This document shows positions 10,632 through 19,842 of a stretch of 64,000 bases of DNA, in pieces. The DNA is taken from NCBI GenBank assembly GCA_051294375.1, contig CM119271.1, forward strand, positions 14,700,770-14,764,769, in the 5' to 3' direction. A program made the position numbers and the translations under genes. The DNA is from Paraspadella gotoi (taxonomy: Eukaryota > Chaetognatha). The notes under the pieces are model-generated. The model was given only the letters and a program-made list of their open reading frames with translations. It had not been told where the DNA came from and searched no databases. Numbering within the stretch: position 1 is the stretch's first letter; each line of letters begins with the position of its first letter.

Positions 10632-11313
10632 NNNNNNNNNNNNNNNNNNNNNNNNNNNNNNNNNNNNNNNNNNNNNNNNNNNNNNNNNNNNNNNNNNNNN
10701 NNNNNNNNNNNNNNNNNNNNNNNNNNNNNNNNNNNNNNNNNNNNNNNNNNNNNNNNNNNNNNNNNNNNNNNNNNNNNNNNNNNNNNNNNNNNNNNNNNNN
10801 NNNNNNNNNNNNNNNNNNNNNNNNNNNNNNNNNNNNNNNNNNNNNNNNNNNNNNNNNNNNNNNNNNNNNNNNNNNNNNNNNNNNNNNNNNNNNNNNNNNN
10901 NNNNNNNNNNNNNNNNNNNNNNNNNNNNNNNNNNNNNNNNNNNNNNNNNNNNNNNNNNNNNNNNNNNNNNNNNNNNNNNNNNNNNNNNNNNNNNNNNNNN
11001 NNNNNNNNNNNNNNNNNNNNNNNNNNNNNNNNNNNNNNNNNNNNNNNNNNNNNNNNNNNNNNNNNNNNNNNNNNNNNNNNNNNNNNNNNNNNNNNNNNNN
11101 NNNNNNNNNNNNNNNNNNNNNNNNNNNNNNNNNNNNNNNNNNNNNNNNNNNNNNNNNNNNNNNNNNNNNNNNNNNNNNNNNNNNNNNNNNNNNNNNNNNN
11201 NNNNNNNNNNNNNNNNNNNNNNNNNNNNNNNNNNNNNNNNNNNNNNNNNNNNNNNNNNNNNNNNNNNNNNNNNNNNNNNNNNNNNNNNNNNNNNNNNNNN
11301 NNNNNNNNNNNNN
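10632..11313. other. Assembly gap
   Basis: Run of N, 682 bases. Confidence 1.
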
Positions 11314-11981
11314 AGGATAGAAATGATTTATATTTTAATTAAAAATTTTAATTGACTTTAGAAAAACTTTTTTCATTAAAAAAATATTTGTTAACATATT
11401 CATTGTTTGATCCTTTCTTTTTTGTTGTTTTTAGAGATTACAAAGAAAATTTAATGAATTTGTTAACAACGATAAAAATAAAATTGTTAACAAATTTATT
11501 AAATTTTTTTGTTAATATAAAATTTTTTTTTATAAATCTAAAAATGCAATAAACAAGTTCAACACAATGTTTATAATTTAAACTTGTTAATAATTTGCTT
11601 ATCAAGTAAATTAATTAACAATTAATAATATTATTATATTATATATTATTATGTAGTAAAATAGTATCAAATGAATTTATGAATTAATTTAAATATATGA
11701 ATCGGACTATAAGAGGTAGTTATTTTTAATAAATCTTTTATAAATCATAACTTTTTTTCCTTGTGTTTTTAGATTTAGTGAGAAAAACAAAACTTATTGC
11801 TAAACAATTATTTAGTGAAAAAAAGTAAAAACACAATTAATTATTTTTTTAAAAATTATTGTATATTCAAGAAAAATTTTTTTATTTAATAACAAAATAT
11901 TTGTATATAGAGTTAAACTAAACTATTACTCTTATCCGTATAAAATTTATATTCAGATATCATTTTTTAAATTATTTTTTA
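11314..11981. other. AT-rich sequence between two gaps
   Basis: Almost pure A/T with low-complexity frames only; no gene, repeat unit or signal supported. Confidence 0.5.
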
Positions 11982-12828
11982 NNNNNNNNNNNNNNNNNNN
12001 NNNNNNNNNNNNNNNNNNNNNNNNNNNNNNNNNNNNNNNNNNNNNNNNNNNNNNNNNNNNNNNNNNNNNNNNNNNNNNNNNNNNNNNNNNNNNNNNNNNN
12101 NNNNNNNNNNNNNNNNNNNNNNNNNNNNNNNNNNNNNNNNNNNNNNNNNNNNNNNNNNNNNNNNNNNNNNNNNNNNNNNNNNNNNNNNNNNNNNNNNNNN
12201 NNNNNNNNNNNNNNNNNNNNNNNNNNNNNNNNNNNNNNNNNNNNNNNNNNNNNNNNNNNNNNNNNNNNNNNNNNNNNNNNNNNNNNNNNNNNNNNNNNNN
12301 NNNNNNNNNNNNNNNNNNNNNNNNNNNNNNNNNNNNNNNNNNNNNNNNNNNNNNNNNNNNNNNNNNNNNNNNNNNNNNNNNNNNNNNNNNNNNNNNNNNN
12401 NNNNNNNNNNNNNNNNNNNNNNNNNNNNNNNNNNNNNNNNNNNNNNNNNNNNNNNNNNNNNNNNNNNNNNNNNNNNNNNNNNNNNNNNNNNNNNNNNNNN
12501 NNNNNNNNNNNNNNNNNNNNNNNNNNNNNNNNNNNNNNNNNNNNNNNNNNNNNNNNNNNNNNNNNNNNNNNNNNNNNNNNNNNNNNNNNNNNNNNNNNNN
12601 NNNNNNNNNNNNNNNNNNNNNNNNNNNNNNNNNNNNNNNNNNNNNNNNNNNNNNNNNNNNNNNNNNNNNNNNNNNNNNNNNNNNNNNNNNNNNNNNNNNN
12701 NNNNNNNNNNNNNNNNNNNNNNNNNNNNNNNNNNNNNNNNNNNNNNNNNNNNNNNNNNNNNNNNNNNNNNNNNNNNNNNNNNNNNNNNNNNNNNNNNNNN
12801 NNNNNNNNNNNNNNNNNNNNNNNNNNNN
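11982..12828. other. Assembly gap
   Basis: Run of N, 847 bases. The apparent frame across it is an artefact of the Ns. Confidence 1.
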
Positions 12829-13608
12829 TTTGTAAGGAATTCAAATCCGGTTTTAAAATTTTAATTTTCTTACTTTAGCTTATTTTTTGTTATTATTTAT
12901 TAATAAATATAGCTAAGAAACTATTAATAAAATATAAAATTTGTAAATAAACTTACCAAAATATTTATATGGGTTTTTATTTTCATATTATGTGAGTTAA
13001 ATATGGCTTTTATAAAATCTTAATAATTTGAGTTTCTTATACTCTACAATGTTTGCTCCATTTTAATAGCACCTTATATGCTGCAAAAATTGCCATTTCA
13101 GACAAAGAAGATGAGACTATACAAAAAAATGGTTATCATCATCAAATTCTATAGACTTTATTACACTAAAATAGCTATGTACCTCACTTGATTTGTTATA
13201 TTTCGTTATTTTTCAACGCCCTAATGGGTATACTTTAAGATTTTATAGGTTTCAAACAGAGATGGCACTTTTTTTGTTTCTTTCACATCCTCTCTGTCCT
13301 ACCGTGTAAAAATAATAAAAACTTTTGTAAAATATGTTTATGATATTTTTATGTTAAAGCTGCTTAAAATGAGTAAAACGTTTCATCATATAATAGTTTC
13401 TACTACAGAGCGTGAAAAAGTGAAGAATTTTGACTTTTTCATTTTTAACACTGAAGACATCAGAATTTTGGGGTTTAACTTTTTATGAAGAATCGTAATC
13501 TGTAATAAAAATTCCTCAAAATTTAATTTGAAAATTTACTATTTTATAAGGATATTACTATAAATATATTAATTTGGTATTCCTTTCGTTTCGTTGTGTT
13601 TTGGTGTT
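12829..13608. other. AT-rich intergenic DNA, nothing recognised
   Basis: No supported gene or repeat before the inverted-repeat element that starts at about 13609. Confidence 0.4.
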
Positions 13609-13658
13609 TTAGCGAAAACAAAGTTTAGAGTTTGTACTACAACGATTTTTATTCAATA

Positions 13659-13704
13659 TAAACAGACATGTTTCGACTCTTGTTCGAGCCTTCATCAGTG
13701 TTTG
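13659..13704 (-). ncRNA. Hammerhead ribozyme motif (near-intact)
   Basis: Read on minus: stem I strand CAAACA, core CTGATGA, one extra A, stem II GGCTC/GAGTC with loop GAACAA, core GAAA, a two-base-pair stem III (ACATGT), the cleavage triplet GTC, and the closing stem I strand TGTTTA. All three stems and both conserved core strings are present. The extra A between the core and stem II departs from the textbook layout. This is the best of the five copies. Confidence 0.7.
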
Positions 13705-14361
13705 ACAGACTATCAAAAACTTTTGCATAAGTAAATGTGTGTGAGAGAGAGAGAGAGAGAAAGTTTCCAACAAAGTGGTGAGACAGAATAGTGGTCAGAG
13801 GTGAGGACAGGTGAAGGCAAGGACAGATTGAGTGAGTTTTTGAAAAGAAAGTGAAATGGTCAAACAGAGAGAGAGTGAGAGAGAAAGAGAGAGGTAATAC
13901 GATACATTTGTGCAATGTACAACAAAAATATAAGTTTTTAAAATGGAAATAACAATTAGCTAAATAATAAATTAAATTAAATATAGAATTTGAAATGTGA
14001 AAAATTACATTTGTTAGGGATAGAAGTTCAAGAAGAAAGGATGAAATATAAGAGATAAGATAGAGCTCAAAATGAGCTGGCCCCCCTTGGTGGAGCAAAG
14101 GAGAGACATGGACGATGAGGTCAGGTCATTAGCGCGTCAATGGTTGAGAGGAGAGTTACTGAGCTGGTAAATGCCGGGCTGGGGATTGTTCCTTGTGGGA
14201 ACATTCCTAGTGCCACTCTTATGTCTCTCTGGCCTGTTACGCTTGCTGACTGCCCTCTTCTCGCCTGCTGGTGAGATGGGTGGATCTCACCACTTTGTTG
14301 GAAACTTTCTCTCTCTCTCTCTCTCACACATTTACTTATGCAAAAGTTTTTGATAGTCTGT

Positions 14362-14407
14362 CAAACACTGATGAAGGCTCGAACAATAGTCGAAACATGT
14401 CAGTTTA
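14362..14407 (+). ncRNA. Hammerhead ribozyme motif (partner arm, weakened)
   Basis: Inverted partner of 13659-13704. Core CTGATGA and GAAAC are intact, and the ATGTC cleavage context is kept. Stem II has one mismatch (AATAGTC against GGCTC), and the first base pair of stem I is lost because AGTTTA replaces TGTTTA. Confidence 0.6.
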
Positions 14408-14796
14408 TATTGAATAAAAATCGTTGTAGTACAAACTCTAAACTTTGTTTTCGCTAAAATATAAATATATTGTATTTTATGATACTGTTCCCCAAACAAT
14501 CTGTATTTTATGATACTGTTCCCCAAACAATCTGAGAAAATTATTATTAATATTATATTGGATGATCCGATCTTGTTCTTTCTGTCTCTAGCTCCGATTT
14601 ATTTGTATCACATTTTAAAAATTGTTTTAAAATTAATTTTATCGATTTCTATCAATGAAGCATGTACCTTTGATTAACCAATTGGCCATTATAAGTATTA
14701 AAAAAAATTAAAACGAAAAGTTTTGCTCAGTAAATAATCAATAAATCCTCATTATTCATATAAAACTTTAACGGAGTATATTTTTTCTCTTTATAG

Positions 14797-17700
14797 AATG
14801 AACCGGAAGAGCCCGACAAGGTACAAGACCAAGCAGAACAGCTCACCATCAATGAAGCGCCGCCACTGCGAGTGCTGCAGTCGGCGCTTTTCAACCACGA
14901 CTGGACGCCGCCCTCTCCCAATTCCTCGACGTCTTCGAGTGGCGCTGTATCATTTACGGCCCAATTATCTCCGCTCACCCGCGACATCCCCTCTCCGTTC
15001 TTTGATCCCTTGGAATCGCTGGTAAAACCAATGGAGCCGCAACAGGCCATGGATGTGCCTCAAGCTGCCATGGAGATGTTTCAAGCTGGCATGGATGTGC
15101 CTCAAGCTGCCATGGAAATACCTCAAGCTGCCATGGAGATGTTTCAAGCTGGCATGGAGATGCCTCAAGCTGGCAAGGAACTGTCTCAAGCCGCCATGGA
15201 GATAAATCAAGCTGCCATGAAGTTTCACCTGGCGGCCATGGGATTGCCGGAAACAGCCATTTGGTTACCGGAATCGGCCTTGGATTCACTGGAAACTGCT
15301 ATGGCTTTGCCAGGAACGGCCATGGGTTTGCCAGGAACGGCCATGGGTTTGCCAGGAACGGCCATGGGTTTGCCAGGAACGGCCATGGGTTTGCCAGGAA
15401 CGGCCATGGGTTTACCGCAGGCAGCCATGGGATTGTCGCAAGCAGTCATGGAGTTGCCTCAAGAAGCAATGGAGTTGCCTCAAGAAGCAATGGAGTTGCC
15501 TCAAGAAGCAATGGAGTTGCCTCAAGAAGCAATGGAGTTGCCTCAAGAAGCAATGGAGTTGCCTCAAGAAGCAATGGAGTTGCCTCAAGAAGCAATGGAG
15601 TTGCCTCAAGAAGCAATGGAGTTGCCTCAAGAAGCAATGGAGTTGCCTCAAGAAGCAATGGAGTTGCCTCAAGAAGCAATGGAGTTGCCTCAAGAAGTAA
15701 TGGAGATGCCTCAAGAAGTAATGGAGATGCCTCAAGAAGCCATGCTGTTGCTGCAAGAAGCCATGGGGTTTCCTCAAGAAGCCATGGAGATTCCTCAAGA
15801 TGCCATGGGGTTGCACCAAGGAGCCATGGGGTTGCCCCAAGAAGCCATGGGATTGCCCCAAGAAGCCATGGGGTTGCCTCAAGAAGCAATGGGGCTGCCT
15901 CAAGAAGCCATGGGGTTGCTGGAAGAAGCCATGGGATTCCCGCAAGCAGCCATGAAGTTACCGCAAGAGGCTATGAGCTTATCAGATGAGGCGTTGGTTA
16001 TGCTACAAGAGGCCCTGGGAATGTCACAAGAGCCCGTGGAGATGAGTCAAAAGGCTCTGGGCATGTCGCAAGAGGCCACAGGAATGCCCCAACAAATCAA
16101 TGGGTTTTTGCCTGAGACCATATATTTAAATGTACTGAGTGAGGTCAATTACGAGGGAATTACGCAAGAAAAGGCAATGGCGCATGGTGCCGTGGGCAAG
16201 CTCCCAGTGTTTGAGCTTAAGGAAACCCCTCTTATATACATGGAGACACAACAGGGTTCCGCAATGAGGCATCTGGATCCTGCCATGACGTTTCTGGATC
16301 CCGAAATGACTAAAGTGGATTCCACAAAGACTAAACAGGGTCCTACGATCAAGCAACTGGATCGCGCGATAGTGAAGCTCGACAAAACGCCAGCCCCCCT
16401 TTCGTCATCGATCAATAAAATGACGCCAACGCCCCTTGCGTCACTGATCAATAAAATGACACCAGAGACTCGAGAGACTTTATCACGTCTTCAAAGGGAA
16501 CTTGGCTTCATTGACCCTCATAGCCTATTAGCCCATTTAAGGCTAGTTATAGAGCACGACTATTCACTTACACTCGAACAAAAAAATCTTCTCAGCCACG
16601 TTCGAGAGGCAATTTTTACTAGTCCCCAAAACAGTCAAAGTATGTTTTCTAGTCGGCAAAACACTCCAACTTGCGTTTCAAAAAACGTTTCACAAAATTC
16701 TATTCCGAGTTCACAAATCCAATCAGATTTAAACCAAAACCAAGAAGTAAAGGCCAAAAATGAGACCAATAGACCAATTGACCAAGCTCCACTCGTCTTT
16801 CCACAAAGAAGCCAGTCTCAACCGGGAAACCAACAAATTCCACCGAACGTCAATCACAGGATGACAGCATGGGAATACCTTCTCCGACTCTTTAATAATA
16901 AAAAATTGTACTACGAGTTTTTAACGCTGTGTCAGAAAAACAAAGAGAAGCAACAGAACGAGGAGAACATTACGAAAAACAACGGCGAGAGAAAGGATGT
17001 CAAACCCAACGAGCAAACGGGCGACGCTACGCAAGGAACTTCTTCAAACGCGCTTGAGGAATCCGGCCAAAACGCACAAAACGCACTTGAGGAATCCGGC
17101 CAAAACGCACTTGAGGAATCCGGCCAAAACGCCCAAAACGCACTTGAGGAATCCGGCCAAAACGCCCAAAACGCCGACGTACCCGTCGTCCATGAAACAG
17201 TTGCTGTCCCGAAGGCCGATGGAAAAAAAAAACCCAAAGAACCGAATAGTCCGGTTCCTTACGTCATCCTCATTGCGTTAGCGATGAAGAACAGCTCTTA
17301 CGGTTGCCTCCCCGTGGACGAGATATATGAATTCGTCAAGAAAAACTTTACCTTTTGGCGAAAATCGAAAAAACAACAGTGGAAGAATGCGATCCGTCAC
17401 TCTCTCTCCATGAACTGCCCCGAGGCGGTAAAGACAGCCAAAGCTAAGGCAGCGCGAATGGAACCAGGGAAAAATCATACGATTCCCGATCCTTTTTTCG
17501 ACCAGGTTCAACAACCGACGAAAAAAGTCGATGGAAGGATATACTATCTGTGGATGCTGAATAAAGAGATGCTGATTAGTTTGGAGCAAAAAATTGAAAA
17601 ATGGCTCCGTAAAAATGAAGTTTTAAAAAATCCGAAATCGATCACTTACATTGGAAATGATTTTCCCTCGATTGTGATGGGAAGGTTCACGATCAGCAAT

Positions 17701-18207
17701 CTCGAGGAGTCGCAGGAGAAGATCAAAAAGTCGGTTGCTGTAAGTCTCCGGCGGAGGATTGGGGGGCTGGGAAGAATTAAATAAATAATTTATCTTATTC
17801 ATTAATTTTTTTAGGGAATGCGGGAGAGATTTGCTCCTCACGAGTTTGAAAAGGTGCCCTGGTGGCCTGGAACCCGCTGGACGCCGGAGAACAGACCCAA
17901 AGGGAGGAAACCGCGGCGGCAAAAAAAAGCATCCAAGAATTACAATTGCCATCCGAGCCTCCAGCCTCCTGCTCAAATTATTCCGACGCCGACACAGTTT
18001 GGGCAGCCGGAAAACGCATTATCGGGAAATCGTAGCAAGGCGGGCGGAAATGGCGAAAACAGACGCACGGCGGGTGGAAATTTTAGGACGCAGGACGGAA
18101 ATGGCGCTTACCAGGGCGATATTCTCCAGGTGGCGATATACGAATCAGGATTGCCGATCGTTAACTCATTGGACACAATCAAAATAGTAGTATCCGGCAA
18201 AAACTAA
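14797..18207 (+). CDS. Forkhead (winged-helix) protein with long heptapeptide repeat, 5' end missing
   Basis: Two exons in phase 0: 14797-17739 and 17815-18207, joined across GTAAGT...TTTTTTAG; about 1,111 residues seen. The first exon opens after a good acceptor (TTTTTTCTCTTTATAG) with an in-frame TAG just before it, so an upstream exon is probably missing; the first internal ATG is 14872. About residues 80-430 are heptads: AMDVPQA-type, then GLPGTAM five times, then a nearly perfect ELPQEAM run of more than ten copies, then decayed units. A Gln/Asn-rich linker with ALEESGQNAQN repeats follows. The forkhead domain lies at about residues 815-930: VPYVILIALAMKNSS, then the recognition helix WKNAIRHSLSMN, then the wing. 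The C-terminal exon is basic and Gly/Asn-rich. Predicted role: DNA-binding transcription factor. The subfamily (FOXN/FOXJ/FOXR etc.) is not assignable. Confidence 0.85.
15300..15420 (+). repeat. 21-bp coding minisatellite, GLPGTAM units
   Basis: About five near-identical 21-bp units (GCCATGGGTTTGCCAGGAAC plus G) inside the forkhead gene. Near-identity at silent positions shows recent expansion. Confidence 0.9.
15445..15730 (+). repeat. 21-bp coding minisatellite, ELPQEAM units
   Basis: More than a dozen units of GAGTTGCCTCAAGAAGCAAT plus G, in the forkhead reading frame, nearly identical at the DNA level. The flanking decayed units (15040-15300, 15730-16090) show an older layer of the same expansion. 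Confidence 0.92.
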
Positions 18208-18532
18208 ACTTTCATCTCTACAAGACGCCTCCAGACTTCTGGTGCATGGCTTGATCGAGACATTCCAGTTTTTTCTAATAATTTTATTACTCTTTTTGTT
18301 GTTATATTTAAAAATCAGCATTGTTACTTATATATGATAATCTTTTAAAATTTTTGATAGCTATAAAAACCTAGAACTTTGTTTCTTTCGCTTATATAAA
18401 CATTGAACAATGCAGATTTTTATTTAACTAATTGTTAATCATCCTCAAAGACTCTCGTGGTGGTCTTTGTTTTAATTGAAACATTTAGAGAAAAACAAAG
18501 TTTTTATTAGTTTTCAACGAATTTGTTTTTAT

Positions 18533-18580
18533 TAAACAGACATGTTTCGGCTTTGGTATTCAAGCCTTCTTCAGCGTTTT
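18533..18580 (-). ncRNA. Hammerhead ribozyme motif
   Basis: Read on minus: core CTGAAGA (fits CTGANGA), extra A, stem II GGCTT/AAGCC with loop GAATACCA, core GAAA, stem III ACATGT, cleavage triplet GTC, stem I AAAACG with TGTTTA (including one G-U pair). The core is intact. Confidence 0.62.
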
Positions 18581-18762
18581 TAGTTTGTGAATTGGACAAA
18601 AATATTGTGCAAAAGAAGAGTGTGTGAGAGAGAGAGAGAAAGGAAGAGTTAAAGTTTCCAACAAAGTGGTGAGACAGAATAGTGGTCAGAGGTGAGGACA
18701 GGGTAAGTTGAACACAGATTGAGTGAGATTTTGCACAATATTTTTGTCCAATTCACAAACTA

Positions 18763-18810
18763 AAAACACTGAAGAAGGCTTGAATACCAAAGCCGAATCA
18801 TGTCTGTTTA
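18763..18810 (+). ncRNA. Hammerhead ribozyme motif (core mutated)
   Basis: Partner arm of 18533-18580. Same stems, but the core GAAA reads GAAT (18795-18798), which should abolish cleavage. Confidence 0.55.
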
Positions 18811-19842
18811 ATAAAAACAAATTCGTTGAAAACTAATAAAAAATTTTTTTCTCTAAATCATTTACAACGAAAAGAAAGGATTATCACATAATTGAAACAT
18901 TGAAACATTCCAGTTTTTTTTTTTTTTTTTAATTTATTATCATTTGGCTGTTATGTTTTATTTCGAATTCAGCGTTGTTACTTTTATATGATCGACTATA
19001 AATATTTAAAAATTTTAAAGCTCATTGCTATAAATGCTGAGATATAATTTTTTAAAATCATTACTTTAAATTATTCCAATCACTCATATGAACATTGAAC
19101 AATGCCAATTTTTATATAATGAATTGTCCTCAAAGAATCTCGTGGTCTCCGACTTAATTTAAACATTCCAGTTTTTTTTTATTTATCTTTTGGTTATGTT
19201 TTATTTCGAATTCAGCGTTGTTACTTTTATATAATCGTCTTTAAATATTTAAAAAAAATTAAAGCTCATTGCAATAAATGCTGATATCTATTTTTTTTAA
19301 ATCAATATGTTAAATTATTCTAATCTATGATATGAACAATGCCCATTTTATTATAACGAATTGTTATTTGTTGAGCATGTTCAACAAGACGTCTCCACTG
19401 GAGCTCTCCAGATTATTTAGGTCAATATTTTTTTTCAATAAATCATTTGGTTCTGTTATTTTGTTTCAAATTTAGCCTTGTTACTTTCGTCGTAACTTGT
19501 GTTGTTACTTTTGTCCTTTTGTACATTTGAAACTTAAATTATTAGGTTATATTATTTTATTCGCTCATATGAACAACTCTCATTGTTCTTATTACATTGT
19601 TTATCTGTTTATTGTGTGATCCTTAACTTTTTTAATACTTTTTATGAAGAAACCCATTTTTAAAATGAATTCAAGAAAATTTTTTTTCCCTTCCCATTTA
19701 TAATTTATTAGTTCATATTCTTATTTGAAAATATTTCTTTTTTTGTTATTACATCGTTATTACAAGTTTTGTTATCGTTTTCCAGAGCTCACAATCGCAC
19801 AGTTAAAAAGAGAAACTCTGCCTAAAGAGACAAAGGTTAAAA

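Larger units (their letters stand above)
13609..14458. mobile_element. Inverted-repeat element with hammerhead motifs in both arms (Penelope-like derived)
   Basis: About 165-bp arms face each other: 13609-13775 (TTTAGCGAAAACAAAGTTTA onward) is the reverse complement of about 14292-14458. Each arm contains a GA-rich microsatellite at its inner end and a hammerhead-ribozyme motif. The 520-bp centre has no reverse transcriptase or other recognisable protein. Hammerhead motifs in terminal repeats are an established property of Penelope-like retroelements, which makes this a likely non-autonomous derivative. A smaller relative is at 18486-18862 and a relic at 22520-22640. Confidence 0.7.
18486..18862. 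mobile_element. Short inverted-repeat element with hammerhead motifs
   Basis: Outer arms (TTAGAGAAAAACAAAG..., 18486 onward, and its reverse complement ending near 18862) enclose a GA-rich microsatellite and a stretch shared with 13780-13810 (CAAAGTGGTGAGACAGAATA). It is a shorter family member of 13609-14458. It is inserted between tandem copies 1 and 2 of the 250-bp repeat. Confidence 0.68.
18213..19620. repeat. Four degenerate tandem copies of a roughly 250-bp unit
   Basis: Landmarks recur in the same order about every 250 bp: ACATTCCAGTTTTTT (near 18262, 18907, 19163; decayed in the fourth), then TTCGAATTCAGCGTTGTTAC (near 18963 and 19205; decayed forms near 18315 and 19470), then ATGAACATTGAACAATGC or a variant, then CTCAAAGA.TCTCGTGG. 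Copies 1 and 2 are separated by the inverted-repeat element 18486-18862. No coding potential. Confidence 0.7.

Noticed and set aside
11972-12844. 290-codon frame
   Set aside because: Spans the N gap; artefact.
13649-14098. 149-codon minus-strand frame in the hammerhead element
   Set aside because: Low complexity, covers the GA microsatellites and the inverted repeats, no family resemblance.
15261-15989. Alternative-frame repeat proteins over the forkhead minisatellite, both strands
   Set aside because: A 21-bp repeat without stops is open in several frames. Only the ELPQEAM frame connects to the forkhead domain and the splice sites.
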